40,548 nt of DNA, from the NCBI GenBank assembly GCA_003577105.1, contig QEUQ01000034.1, forward strand, positions 1 through 40,548, written 5' to 3'. Shown here piece by piece: positions 22,266 to 30,095 of this stretch. A program made the translations under genes and the position numbers. The notes beneath the pieces were generated by a model. The model searched no databases and was not told where the DNA came from. It saw nothing but the letters and a program-made list of their open reading frames with translations. Positions within the stretch are counted from its first letter, which is position 1. Each line of letters starts with the position of its first letter. The DNA is from Acidobacteriota bacterium. GTDB lineage: Bacteria; Actinomycetota; Acidimicrobiia; ATN3.

Positions 22266-23255
22266 ATGAGCAATGCACCATCAGGCGGGAAGCTCCCGAC
22301 ATATCGCGAACTGGAGCGGGTCGACGGGACTCCTTGCGCTTGGAGCGTTTGGGGTAACGGAGACGTACTCGGCGCACTCAATCTCCTTACTCCTGAACGT
22401 GCCGCCGCCGCCGCGTCAATAGTCCGCACCGGTGAAGTCTTTGCCCTCAATTGGAGCGTCGCGCAACCCGATCCGCCCCTATTTCACCGGGAGCGGTTCG
22501 AAAACGAAATCTCTTCGAACATCATCTCTTCAGATGATCACATCAAGGCTTTCAACACGCAGGGCTCGAGCCAGTGGGATGGCTTCAGGCACATTCGCCA
22601 CCCGATTCACGGACACTTCAGCGGTGAGTCAGCCGAGGGGACTCTTGGTGTAGACCACTGGGCAAAGCGTGGCATCGTCGGCCGCGGGATTCTCGCCGAC
22701 GTCGGCGCCCACCGAGAGAGCGCCGGGCGACCGTTCGACATGACGGTTTGCGAGCCCGTGGCCTTTTCGGAGGTGCTTGAGACTCTCGACTCCCAAGGGA
22801 CGCAAATTGAAACAGGAGACATCCTGCTGATCCGAATCGGTTGGTTGGGGTGGTATGAAGGCCTCGCCGAGGCGGCCCGCAACGAGATTGCGGACATGAC
22901 GAAGCTCTCGTATCCAGGGCTTAGTCCGGGGGAGTCAACTGTCGCTGGCCTTTGGGACGCTCACGTGGCAGCTGTTGCATGTGACAACCCTTCACTTGAG
23001 GCGTGGCCCCCAGGATCACAGCTCGGCGGAAATTCCCGTGACGAGTGGTTCAAGGATCCCGCAACAATCGAGGAGTCCTTTGCGCACACGATGCTCTTGC
23101 CGATGCTTGGCATCCCAATCGGCGAGATGTTCGTCCTTGATGCGCTCGCCCAAGCATGTGCCGCCGATGGCAGCTACGAGTTCATGTTTACTTCTGCCCC
23201 TTTGAACATTCCCAGAGGTGTCGCGTCACCGCCCAATGCCCTGGCGATCAAGTAG
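22266..23255 (+). CDS. cyclase-family metal-dependent hydrolase (kynurenine formamidase-like)
   Basis: This 329-residue protein is of the cyclase family (PF04199), which includes kynurenine formamidase and related metal-dependent amide or lactone hydrolases. The family block appears as NTQGSSQWDGFRHIRHPIHGHF, the larger-subgroup version in which SSQWDGxRH replaces the short HxGTHxDxP motif. Further landmarks are KRGIVGRGILADV, TGDILLIRIGWL and a late SFAHTMLLPMLGIPIGEMF. ATG 22266 (MSNAPSGGKLP) is taken; ATG 22251 is five codons upstream. Both have weak ribosome sites, as expected if expression depends on the structured leader before it. It may act with the downstream thiolase and amidohydrolase in breakdown of a ring compound. 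Confidence 0.87.
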   Translation: MSNAPSGGKLPTYRELERVDGTPCAWSVWGNGDVLGALNLLTPERAAAAASIVRTGEVFALNWSVAQPDPPLFHRERFENEISSNIISSDDHIKAFNTQGSSQWDGFRHIRHPIHGHFSGESAEGTLGVDHWAKRGIVGRGILADVGAHRESAGRPFDMTVCEPVAFSEVLETLDSQGTQIETGDILLIRIGWLGWYEGLAEAARNEIADMTKLSYPGLSPGESTVAGLWDAHVAAVACDNPSLEAWPPGSQLGGNSRDEWFKDPATIEESFAHTMLLPMLGIPIGEMFVLDALAQACAADGSYEFMFTSAPLNIPRGVASPPNALAIK

Positions 23256-23294
23256 GGTTCGCACGCACACAATTGGCTCTCTCGGGAGGTTCTA

Positions 23295-24461
23295 GTGCGT
23301 GAGGTAGTCATTGTCGAGGCAGTGCGGACTCCGCTAGGTCGACGTAACGGAAAGCTCAAGGACGTTCACGCGATTGCACTCGGAGCAGCTGCTCTCACAG
23401 AAGTCGTCAAGAGGCCCGGAATCGATCCCGCTGAAGTTGAGGACGTAGTCATGGGATGCGTGATGCAGGTCGGTGAGCAATCACTCAACATTGGCCGCAC
23501 GGCATGGCTTCATGCGGGATTTCCGATCGAGACTCCCGCAACCACCGTTGACCGCCAGTGTGGTTCATCGCAACAGGCACTTCACTTCGCCGCGAATCTA
23601 ATTCAAGCGGGGACTTGCGACGTGACGATTGCTGCGGGTGTCGAATCGATGACTCGGGTGCCAATGGGCTCGACGGCGAGCGTGGAAGGCGTCGGGCGCC
23701 CGGCGACTCGCGAGATTCGGAATCGCTTTGAGCTTGTCTCCCAGGGAATCTCGGCCGAGATGATCGCCGAGAAGTGGGGGATTACCCGGGAGGAGTGCGA
23801 CGAGTTCTCAGTGGAGTCACATCGCAGAGCGGCCCGCGCCACCGACGAAGGGCGTTTCGAAAGCCAGATCATCCCAGTGGAGATCACGACAGATGACGGC
23901 GAGACCGAAGTCTTTAGCCGCGATGAGGGGATTAGGCCGGACTCCAACGTTGAGACGCTTGCCAAGCTCAAGCCCTCATTTCGTGAAGACGGGTTGATCA
24001 CGGCCGGCAACTCTAGCCAGATCACTGATGGCGCGGCCGCCGTGCTCCTGATGACTCCAGAGAAAGCGGCCGAGTTAGGGGTAAGGCCACGGGCGAGAAT
24101 CGTCGCTCAGGCGGTCGTCGGTGTAGATCCGGTGTTCATGCTCACCGGTCCAATTCCCGGTACCGAGAAGGTATTGAGGAAGGCCGGCCTGACCTTTGCC
24201 GACATAGATCTTGTTGAGATCAACGAGGCATTCGCGCCCGTGGTTCTCGCCTGGAAGAAGGAATTCAACCCCGACATGGAGAAGGTCAACGTCAACGGTG
24301 GCGCGATCGCAATTGGTCACCCGCTAGGGGCCACCGGCGCGCGGCTGGCCACAACCTTGCTAAACGAGCTCGAGCGGACTGGCGGGCGGTACGGCCTAGA
24401 GACCATGTGTTGCGGAGGCGGACTCGGTACCGCGACGATCATCGAAAGACTAGACGGGTAG
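23295..24461 (+). CDS. thiolase (acetyl-CoA C-acetyltransferase family)
   Basis: This 388-residue thiolase has a complete active site: the nucleophilic Cys89 in TVDRQCGSSQQAL, His342 in AIGHPLGATGARL and the second Cys at 372 in MCCGGGLGTA. VEINEAFAPV is also present. It cleaves beta-ketoacyl-CoA or condenses acyl-CoA units, as in the last step of fatty-acid or aromatic degradation. The start is GTG 23295, with GGGAGG about 8 bases upstream. It follows the cyclase gene by 39 bases and precedes a 73-residue unknown and an amidohydrolase, probably in one transcript. Confidence 0.94.
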   Translation: MREVVIVEAVRTPLGRRNGKLKDVHAIALGAAALTEVVKRPGIDPAEVEDVVMGCVMQVGEQSLNIGRTAWLHAGFPIETPATTVDRQCGSSQQALHFAANLIQAGTCDVTIAAGVESMTRVPMGSTASVEGVGRPATREIRNRFELVSQGISAEMIAEKWGITREECDEFSVESHRRAARATDEGRFESQIIPVEITTDDGETEVFSRDEGIRPDSNVETLAKLKPSFREDGLITAGNSSQITDGAAAVLLMTPEKAAELGVRPRARIVAQAVVGVDPVFMLTGPIPGTEKVLRKAGLTFADIDLVEINEAFAPVVLAWKKEFNPDMEKVNVNGGAIAIGHPLGATGARLATTLLNELERTGGRYGLETMCCGGGLGTATIIERLDG

Positions 24462-24467
24462 GTGACG

Positions 24468-24689
24468 ATGTCAAACAGGCCCTTTGAAGAGCACAACATC
24501 ATCGGCGACAAGCGGTCGTTCGTATTTCACGATCTCAGTCGCGAATCAGAGGAATGTGCGATCGATGAAATCGTCGAGGCTGAAGCGATTCAGCTCTTCG
24601 GCCCAGATGAGCCAAGCGAGGCTCGAAATCGCGGTTACAAGGCGCACGGGGCCTGTAGCTCGGGGGCTCAAGAGGCCGGAGCGGCCTGA
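24468..24689 (+). CDS. 73-residue hypothetical protein between thiolase and amidohydrolase
   Basis: This small acidic protein begins MSNRPFEEHNIIGDKRSFVF and contains CAIDEIVEAEAIQLFGPDEP; its tail is Ala/Gly/Ser-rich. No domain or membrane span is recognised. It sits 6 bases after the thiolase stop and 6 bases before the amidohydrolase start, spacing typical of a real operon member. GTG 24462 is an alternative start. Function unknown; a chance open frame cannot be excluded, but the packing argues for a gene. Confidence 0.6.
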   Translation: MSNRPFEEHNIIGDKRSFVFHDLSRESEECAIDEIVEAEAIQLFGPDEPSEARNRGYKAHGACSSGAQEAGAA

Positions 24690-24695
24690 CCTTCG

Positions 24696-25547
24696 ATGCC
24701 TGAAGCAATTGATGTTCACGTTCACCCCTCAACTGAGGAATACCTGAAGCCCGCGCTCGGTCCGTTCACCGAGGCGACGGAGAAGTACTTTCGAACCTCA
24801 ATTCCCATAATCACAATTGATGAAATGGCAGCCGAGTTTGAGGCTGACGATGTCTTAGCAGTTCTCTTCGCCTGGGATGCCGAGACTGCCACCGGCCTGC
24901 CCCCTGTCACCAACGACTACATCGCCGACGCCGTGAGGGCGCACCCAGATCGCTTTCGCGGATTTGCCTCGGTTGATCCACATAAGGGCGATGCTGCCAT
25001 TGCGGAGCTGGATCGGGCGGTGAGCGAGCTCGGTTTGATAGGGCTCAAGACACAGGCCGGCGCGCAGGACTTCCGGCCAGATGATCGTCAGTTCTATCCG
25101 CTTTGGGAAAAGGCGGCAGAGTTGGGGATCCCGGTGCTTTTTCATGTCGGCACCACAGGTCTTGGTGCGGGAACGCCAGGCGGCATGGGCGTCAAACTCG
25201 ACAACATGCGGCCCATCTACGTCGACACGGTGGCAGCGAATTTTCCGGACCTCAAGATCATCGCCGCGCATCCCGCTTGGCCATGGCAAGACGAGATGAT
25301 CGCGATTGCCCTGCACAAGGCCAACGTTTGGATCGACCTTTCGGGATGGTCTCCAAAGTACTTTTCCGAGCCCCTCGTCCGCGAGATCAAGACGAGATTG
25401 CAGGACCGGGTGATGTTTGGCACCGACTACCCGTTCATCACTTACCACAAGTGGATCACAGCCTTTGACGAACTGGGAATTCCCGAGGATGTGCGGACCA
25501 AGGTCATAAAGACCAACGCCGCGACACTCCTCGGCATTGAAATCTGA
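24696..25547 (+). CDS. amidohydrolase family protein (ACMSD-like, PF04909)
   Basis: This 283-residue TIM-barrel metal enzyme is related to aminocarboxymuconate-semialdehyde decarboxylase and gamma-resorcylate decarboxylase. Metal ligands are visible: His8 and His10 (IDVHVHP), the His in VLFHVGTT, the His in IIAAHPAWPWQDE, and the Asp in VMFGTDYPF. GFASVDPHKGDAA and GLIGLKTQAGAQ are typical family stretches. It would catalyse non-oxidative decarboxylation or hydrolysis of a ring or ring-derived acid. It is the last gene of the cyclase-thiolase cluster and ends 5 bases before a convergent gene. Confidence 0.9.
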   Translation: MPEAIDVHVHPSTEEYLKPALGPFTEATEKYFRTSIPIITIDEMAAEFEADDVLAVLFAWDAETATGLPPVTNDYIADAVRAHPDRFRGFASVDPHKGDAAIAELDRAVSELGLIGLKTQAGAQDFRPDDRQFYPLWEKAAELGIPVLFHVGTTGLGAGTPGGMGVKLDNMRPIYVDTVAANFPDLKIIAAHPAWPWQDEMIAIALHKANVWIDLSGWSPKYFSEPLVREIKTRLQDRVMFGTDYPFITYHKWITAFDELGIPEDVRTKVIKTNAATLLGIEI

Positions 25548-25551
25548 CGAG

Positions 25552-26169
25552 CTAGAGAATCCCCGCTGTCTTCGCCTCAAACGCGCCGTCGCTCAGAACC
25601 GCTTCGCCCTTGAAGTCGAGACTCGCCTCAATCTCGATCCATGACTTGCAGCCGCCGTACTCATCCAAGATCGGAATCTCAACTGTTTGGGGTAGAAGGT
25701 GAGCCCGGAGCACGAGAACCCAAAGGGGATCACGTGCCTTCCACCTCAGTCGTTCGGTGACGTAGTCCGCGGTCCAGATGTGCTTCGAATCCAGCTCGGC
25801 TAGGGCATCGGGCTCGGTGAGCTTCTTGACTCCCGTGACGTCGCACCAGCCCTCAATCTCGACAATCCCATCGGAGGTGCGTCCCCGGAGACGCTCAAGG
25901 TTGTGTCGATAGGCGGGCTTGAGCAGTTCACCTGACTGGTGTTCATAGGTCGGGAACAGCAGGAACCGATCGTAGGGAACGCTGAAGTGCCGCCCGTCTT
26001 CCTTGATGCCGCCCTTACGGATCGTTACGACCTGCTCACCTTCGAGGATCGCGTTGCAGACAGTGGCCCACTCCTTCAACGCCGGCACGCAGGTTCGCTG
26101 AGGGCTGCTGCTGGGATCCGATTGTGTTGCGCTGGCCTCGCTTGCCTCGGACTGATCTGCGGAGTTCAT
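25552..26169 (-). CDS. DUF1802 family protein
   Basis: This 205-residue protein matches DUF1802. The hallmark ALKEWATVCNAILEGEQVVTIRKGGIKEDGRHF near the N-terminus is followed by DRFLLFPTYEHQSGELLKPAYR, a central WCDVTGVKKL segment and RLRWKARDPLWVLVLRAHLLP. The biochemical role of the family is not established. A Ser/Glu-rich start of 30 residues precedes the domain and is probably disordered. ATG 26169 is chosen over GTG 26181. The gene is convergent with the amidohydrolase and divergent from the alpha/beta hydrolase. Confidence 0.85.
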   Translation of the reverse strand: MNSADQSEASEASATQSDPSSSPQRTCVPALKEWATVCNAILEGEQVVTIRKGGIKEDGRHFSVPYDRFLLFPTYEHQSGELLKPAYRHNLERLRGRTSDGIVEIEGWCDVTGVKKLTEPDALAELDSKHIWTADYVTERLRWKARDPLWVLVLRAHLLPQTVEIPILDEYGGCKSWIEIEASLDFKGEAVLSDGAFEAKTAGIL

Positions 26170-26280
26170 GAGAGATTGCACGAGGACCGTATGCTAGAAG
26201 CTCCGATAAGCCACTTCCAAACGGGGCTGACGAGGCCGTGCGTCACGCGCGATTCTGATGTCCACAAGTTCACGTATTCA

Positions 26281-27063
26281 ATGACCACCTTGGGGCAGAT
26301 GGAGCAGACTCAGTACCCGATTGACGTCGGCGAGGTATTCCTTGCCGGTGTCATGCTGCGGCCTCATGCCGACATCGGAGAGATCCACACTCCTGCCATC
26401 GCGCTTTGCCATTGGCTCCCCGAGGGGCGCTGGACCGATGACGAACAGGACGCGTTCGAGGACTTGGGGAAGCAGATTGCGCTGGGAACGGGCGCGTCAG
26501 TTCTTTGCTTCAACTTCAGAGGTATCGGCGACTCCGACGGTGACTTCGGTATTAACGGTTGGTGCCGCGATCTCGTCAGCGTCGTGGATGCGCTCTCCGA
26601 CGATCCTGACATGGGGGACATCTGGGCGGTGGGAGCCGGAATCGGCGGATCGGTCGCCCTGAATGTCGCCGCTGGAGATCCCCGGATCGCCGGCGTAGTT
26701 GCCCTCGGCGCGCCAGCTGAGTTTGCGGCGCTCGATCTCGGGTCAGATGACTTCTTTGTGAGGGCGAGGAATTCGGGAATCATTCGTGACCCCGATTACC
26801 CGCCGGATCTTCATGCCTGGCGAAGGGAGCTGATTGCGTACTCGCCGATTCACCATGTCCGCCGCATTGCGCCGCGCCCGATCTTGGTGGTTCACGGGGC
26901 GCGAGACGAGCTTGTTCCGATTGGCACCGCCGAGCGCCTAGTAGAGGCTGCCGGGCCGAGCACAGAGAAGGTCGTCGTCCCCGCCGATCATGACGTCTAC
27001 GCCGATGAGTCCTCCGTCGAGATAGCCTGCACCTGGCTAAGAGACCAGTTCAAAGTCGGCTAG
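26281..27063 (+). CDS. alpha/beta hydrolase-fold protein with altered nucleophile elbow
   Basis: This protein of about 260 residues has an alpha/beta hydrolase fold: oxyanion region LCHWLPEGRW, strand FNFRGIGDSDGDF, then nucleophile elbow WAVGAGIGGSVALN, acid strand PILVVHGARDELVP and terminal VVPADHDVYADE. The acid Asp and His are present, but the elbow reads Gly-Ala-Gly120-Ile-Gly where Ser (or Cys/Asp) is expected. Esterase activity by the usual mechanism is therefore doubtful. Related dienelactone-hydrolase-like proteins have G-x-S-x-G here. The frame is open upstream, with ATGs at 26191 and 26299; ATG 26281 is a compromise that leaves room for a promoter in the divergent region. Confidence 0.78.
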   Translation: MTTLGQMEQTQYPIDVGEVFLAGVMLRPHADIGEIHTPAIALCHWLPEGRWTDDEQDAFEDLGKQIALGTGASVLCFNFRGIGDSDGDFGINGWCRDLVSVVDALSDDPDMGDIWAVGAGIGGSVALNVAAGDPRIAGVVALGAPAEFAALDLGSDDFFVRARNSGIIRDPDYPPDLHAWRRELIAYSPIHHVRRIAPRPILVVHGARDELVPIGTAERLVEAAGPSTEKVVVPADHDVYADESSVEIACTWLRDQFKVG

Positions 27064-27103
27064 TACCTCGGGCGCCACGCACGCCGTCCATTACGTCTGC
27101 TAG

Positions 27104-27967
27104 CTAGAGGGTGACGAATGTGAAGCCCTTGTTCCGGAGATCGTCGATGATCCCGGGGAGCGCCGCCGTCGTCTGACCTCTGTCGCCTCCCCCGTCGTGG
27201 AGCAGGATCATGTCCCCCCCGCCGAGACCTTGGGTGACTCGCGCATAGATCCCTTCGGCGGTGTTGCCTGCCCAGTCCTGGGGGTCGACATTCCACATTG
27301 CAAGCTTCATGCCCAACTGGCCTGATGCTGCTTCTACGTCCGCGCTGAGTCCTCCTCCGGGTGGCCGAAAGAACGTCGGCCGCTTGCCGGTAATCGTCTC
27401 GATCTCGGCTGACGTGCCGTTCATTTCGTCGAATACGACTTCGAACGGGAGCAACCCGAAAGCCGGAGGGTGATTCCACGAGTGGTTCTGGATCGAGTGC
27501 CCATCGGCAGCCGCCCGCCGGATGAGGTCGGGATAGGCCTGCGCGCGTCCACCGAGCACAAAAAAGGTCGCCTTGACGCCCTTCTCCTTCAGGATGTCCA
27601 AGACGACCGGGGTCCAGGTTGGATCGGGCCCGTCATCGAAGGTAAGTGCTGCTGTTGCTTCATCGGCGAGCGAGCGAGCCGGCACAGGGGCTGACACTAC
27701 GACTGGAGCGCTGCGCTTGCCGCTGATTGAGCCGACGGCGACACTCGCTGATCCGGGCGCGCCTTCGGCCCACAGGCGAGACCAAATGTGCGGCGAACTG
27801 TCAAATGGCAACGCCGAGACTTCAGTAGAAGTCGTCTCGCTGACTTGCGCGGGGGCGACCACGACAATTCGCGAATATGGGGCCGTTGGGGTATCAAGGC
27901 TTGCCGAGCTTCCGTTGACCCAAATCGACGGGGTGACTTGGACTTTGTCGAGAAGATTGCCTTCCAC
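27104..27967 (-). CDS. polysaccharide deacetylase (NodB/CE4) with disrupted 5' end
   Basis: This is a CE4 metal-dependent deacetylase of N-acetylated polysaccharides such as peptidoglycan or chitin. All catalytic motifs are present: ALTFDDGPDPT (base and metal Asp), QNHSWNHP (metal His pair), FRPPGGGL, WNVDPQDW and MILLHDGGG. The first conventional start is GTG 27967. However, homology-like sequence continues upstream in frame to about 28069 and includes SVNGKARDVSAYATVGDAL, the first strands of a beta-grasp domain that GTG 27967 would cut. No ATG, GTG or TTG exists in that extension; AGGAGG (28076-28081) stands 6 bases before an ATC at 28069. No signal peptide or membrane anchor is found in any version. 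The 5' end therefore seems rearranged, or uses a rare start. Confidence 0.85.
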   Translation of the reverse strand: MEGNLLDKVQVTPSIWVNGSSASLDTPTAPYSRIVVVAPAQVSETTSTEVSALPFDSSPHIWSRLWAEGAPGSASVAVGSISGKRSAPVVVSAPVPARSLADEATAALTFDDGPDPTWTPVVLDILKEKGVKATFFVLGGRAQAYPDLIRRAAADGHSIQNHSWNHPPAFGLLPFEVVFDEMNGTSAEIETITGKRPTFFRPPGGGLSADVEAASGQLGMKLAMWNVDPQDWAGNTAEGIYARVTQGLGGGDMILLHDGGGDRGQTTAALPGIIDDLRNKGFTFVTL

Positions 27968-28059
27968 ATCGACGCGATCTGATGGCGGCCAATCCTCTGG
28001 ACTCCCACGGAGTGCGTCGCCAACAGTCGCGTAGGCCGATACATCACGTGCTTTGCCGT

Positions 28060-28128
28060 TTACCGAGATCTTCTGCCTCCTGTCGCTCCGGGCACTCGGT
28101 CCCGAGGATTGTGGTTGTTATCGGTCAT
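28060..28128 (-). CDS. 22-codon ORF overlapping the second znuA stop, possible detached N-terminus of the deacetylase
   Basis: ATG 28128 overlaps the upstream substrate-binding protein stop by four bases (ATGA), a typical operon junction. The frame MTDNNHNPRDRVPGATGGRR looks like the cytoplasmic N-terminus of an anchored protein, but it stops at TAA 28060-28062. The deacetylase continues in another frame across that point. I infer that a deletion or indel removed a membrane segment and separated the two parts. Confidence 0.4.
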   Translation of the reverse strand: MTDNNHNPRDRVPGATGGRRSR

Positions 28129-29111
28129 GTCGTCACGACGTCATTTGGGCGCACGTCATCGAGTGGACTGGTGCTCCCCCCGAGGTGCCCTGCCAAATTG
28201 CGTGCGTTGTCAATCAGCATTCCGAAGTAGGTATAGCCGAGACTCCCTGGTGGGCCAGGAAGCGCTTCGTAGCGGAGAAGGCCGATGCTACGAACCCCGG
28301 CGATCTTGGCAATTTCAGTGATCTCGGCAGTGATCCTTGCTTGGGTGGCGAAGACTGAGGGTGCGCCGGAGTCCTTCACCATTTGTCCAAGCTCAGACAC
28401 GGATTGACTCGATCTTGAGAGTCCATTTGGATCTTGCCCGGTGAAGACCTCGACAGAGCCCGCGGTGCTCATCCGATATCGGCGCATCAAGTAGTCGAAG
28501 GCATTGACCTCGGCGAAGACTGATCGCGCTGATGTCGGAATCGTTGAGATGGTCTCCGATATCGCCGAATCGAGGCGGTCCAGCGCAGCCACAACCTTTT
28601 CGTAGTTCTGCTCGTAGTCTTTCGCTCCGGCCGGATCAACTCGCGTCAGCTCCGAGCGAATCTTTTCTGCGTAGGAACGGCCGAAGATGGGGTCGGTCCA
28701 GGTGAAGGGATTGATGACGTCAGTGCTGTCGTCTGGTGCGCGGTAGCTGATGAGAGCTTCGGGCGTTATCGACTCGGAACCGAGAAAGACGATCGGGACA
28801 TCGCCTCTCACGACCTTCCTCAACTCGGCTGCGAGGGCGTTGTCGTATCCGAGTCCCGAGAAGAAGCCGACAGACGCGAACTTGGCTAGGTTCCGGTCGC
28901 CCTCTCCGATACTTCGGGCAACGTGAGGGTGACCGTAGGGAGTGAGAGTCTCAACTTGAGCCCTAGTGCCCGCAATATTGCGAATCAGGCTCCCGAGGGG
29001 CCAGATCGACGTGATCACCAGCGGGCGTTCGGGTTCGCCTTCTTCACGCTTGTCGCACGCGGTAACGATTAGGCCGATAGAGAGCAGGAGCGCAAGAGCC
29101 AGAATTGGCAA
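28125..29111 (-). CDS. ZnuA-like metal ABC transporter substrate-binding lipoprotein with degenerate metal site
   Basis: This 328-residue cluster A-I (ZnuA/TroA) solute-binding protein has a lipobox (GLIVTAC) anchoring it outside the cell. The fold-specific pattern is recognisable (ITSIWPLGSLIRNIAG, DPAGAKDYEQNYEKVVAAL, YFGMLIDN), but the ligand positions have changed. The usual NPHxWxDP is NPFTWTDP, the usual HDAFxYF is VNAFDYL, and the Glu of the last site is not seen; only a HPH remains in the first loop. It may bind another ion or assist the intact ZnuA. The TTG start lacks a ribosome site and leaves no positive charge in the signal peptide; in frame 8 codons upstream, an ATC at 29135 preceded by GAGGTGAGG would add AHRSKFR. 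Confidence 0.85.
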   Translation of the reverse strand: MPILALALLLSIGLIVTACDKREEGEPERPLVITSIWPLGSLIRNIAGTRAQVETLTPYGHPHVARSIGEGDRNLAKFASVGFFSGLGYDNALAAELRKVVRGDVPIVFLGSESITPEALISYRAPDDSTDVINPFTWTDPIFGRSYAEKIRSELTRVDPAGAKDYEQNYEKVVAALDRLDSAISETISTIPTSARSVFAEVNAFDYLMRRYRMSTAGSVEVFTGQDPNGLSRSSQSVSELGQMVKDSGAPSVFATQARITAEITEIAKIAGVRSIGLLRYEALPGPPGSLGYTYFGMLIDNARNLAGHLGGSTSPLDDVRPNDVVTT

Positions 29112-29216
29112 GCGGAATTTCGATCTGTGCGCGATGACGGCCTCACCTCACATGGGGAAAAGCAATACCGGCTCAATTCCGACTCGGCTTTCGGCGGCGA
29201 TCGGAGGCTACCGAGT

Positions 29217-30095
29217 CTATTGGAATACCGGTTCCCGACCTGATGAACTTCGATCTGCTCCTCGGCCGCGCCCCGGCCTGTCGCGCCACTTTCGCATCGA
29301 CGAATACGCATAGACGAGTCCGAACACCGAGGCAGCCGTGAGCACAATTGTCGGCCCTGAGGCGATATTCAGGAAGTACGACGCGTACATGCCGACGAAT
29401 CCGCAAAGCGCGCCGATTGCCACCGACAAGAGCAATACGTTCTTGAATGAATCCGACAACATTCGGGCAACGACCGGTGGTATCACGAGTGCTGCCGCGA
29501 TCAGTGTGACTCCGAGCACCTGCATAGTTGTGATGATGGTGGCCGCCAGAACCAACGTGAATACTCCGTCAACCAGGCCAGAGCGAACCCCGTAGACGGG
29601 GGCAACTTCGGGGTCGAAGGTCATGAACATGAGTTGCCGGTACAGGGCGAGGATCGCAAGGCACGAAATGCCAGCGGTGCCTGCGAGTACGAGGACTTGG
29701 GCAGGATTCACAGCCAAGACATTTCCGAAAAGGACGGCCTCGAAGTTCTGGTTGAAGCGATTCCCACGCGAAATGAGTGCTACTCCTATGGCAAAGCTAG
29801 CCGTGGTCACAATTCCAATCGCGGCGTCGGCCCCGATTTGTCGCCGCCGGGCAACTCTGCCAATTAGGAGTGCAGACGCAACCCCCCACAGTCCGGCCCC
29901 GAGGTAGTAGTTGACTCCGCTCACATAGCTGACGACTGCGCCGCCGAAGATCGCATGACTGAGTCCGTGGCCGATGTAGCTCATGTGCCTCAGCACTACA
30001 TAGACACCGACAAGAGCGCAAAGAGCCCCGGCTAGAGTTGCTGCCGCAATGCCATTTCGGAAGAACTCGTATTGCCAGGGTTCACCGAAGCTCAC
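29217..30095 (-). CDS. znuB: zinc/manganese-type ABC transporter permease
   Basis: This 292-residue permease is of the ZnuB/TroC family with about eight membrane spans (FFRNGIAAATLAGALCALVG, AIGIVTTASFAIGVALI, VLVLAGTAGISCLAILALY, VLAATIITTMQVLGVTLIAAALVIPP and others). The segment GLSHAIFGGAVVSY is the usual first cytoplasmic motif of the family. It forms the membrane channel for the ZnuC-like ATPase, whose stop overlaps this gene's GTG start by four bases. A GAGG site lies 7 bases upstream of that GTG. The tail after the last helix is rich in Arg. Confidence 0.93.
   Translation of the reverse strand: MSFGEPWQYEFFRNGIAAATLAGALCALVGVYVVLRHMSYIGHGLSHAIFGGAVVSYVSGVNYYLGAGLWGVASALLIGRVARRRQIGADAAIGIVTTASFAIGVALISRGNRFNQNFEAVLFGNVLAVNPAQVLVLAGTAGISCLAILALYRQLMFMTFDPEVAPVYGVRSGLVDGVFTLVLAATIITTMQVLGVTLIAAALVIPPVVARMLSDSFKNVLLLSVAIGALCGFVGMYASYFLNIASGPTIVLTAASVFGLVYAYSSMRKWRDRPGRGRGADRSSSGREPVFQ

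Noticed and set aside
24855-25580. 241-codon minus-strand frame opposite the amidohydrolase
   Set aside because: The plus strand carries all metal-ligand motifs of a known family; the opposite frame has none.
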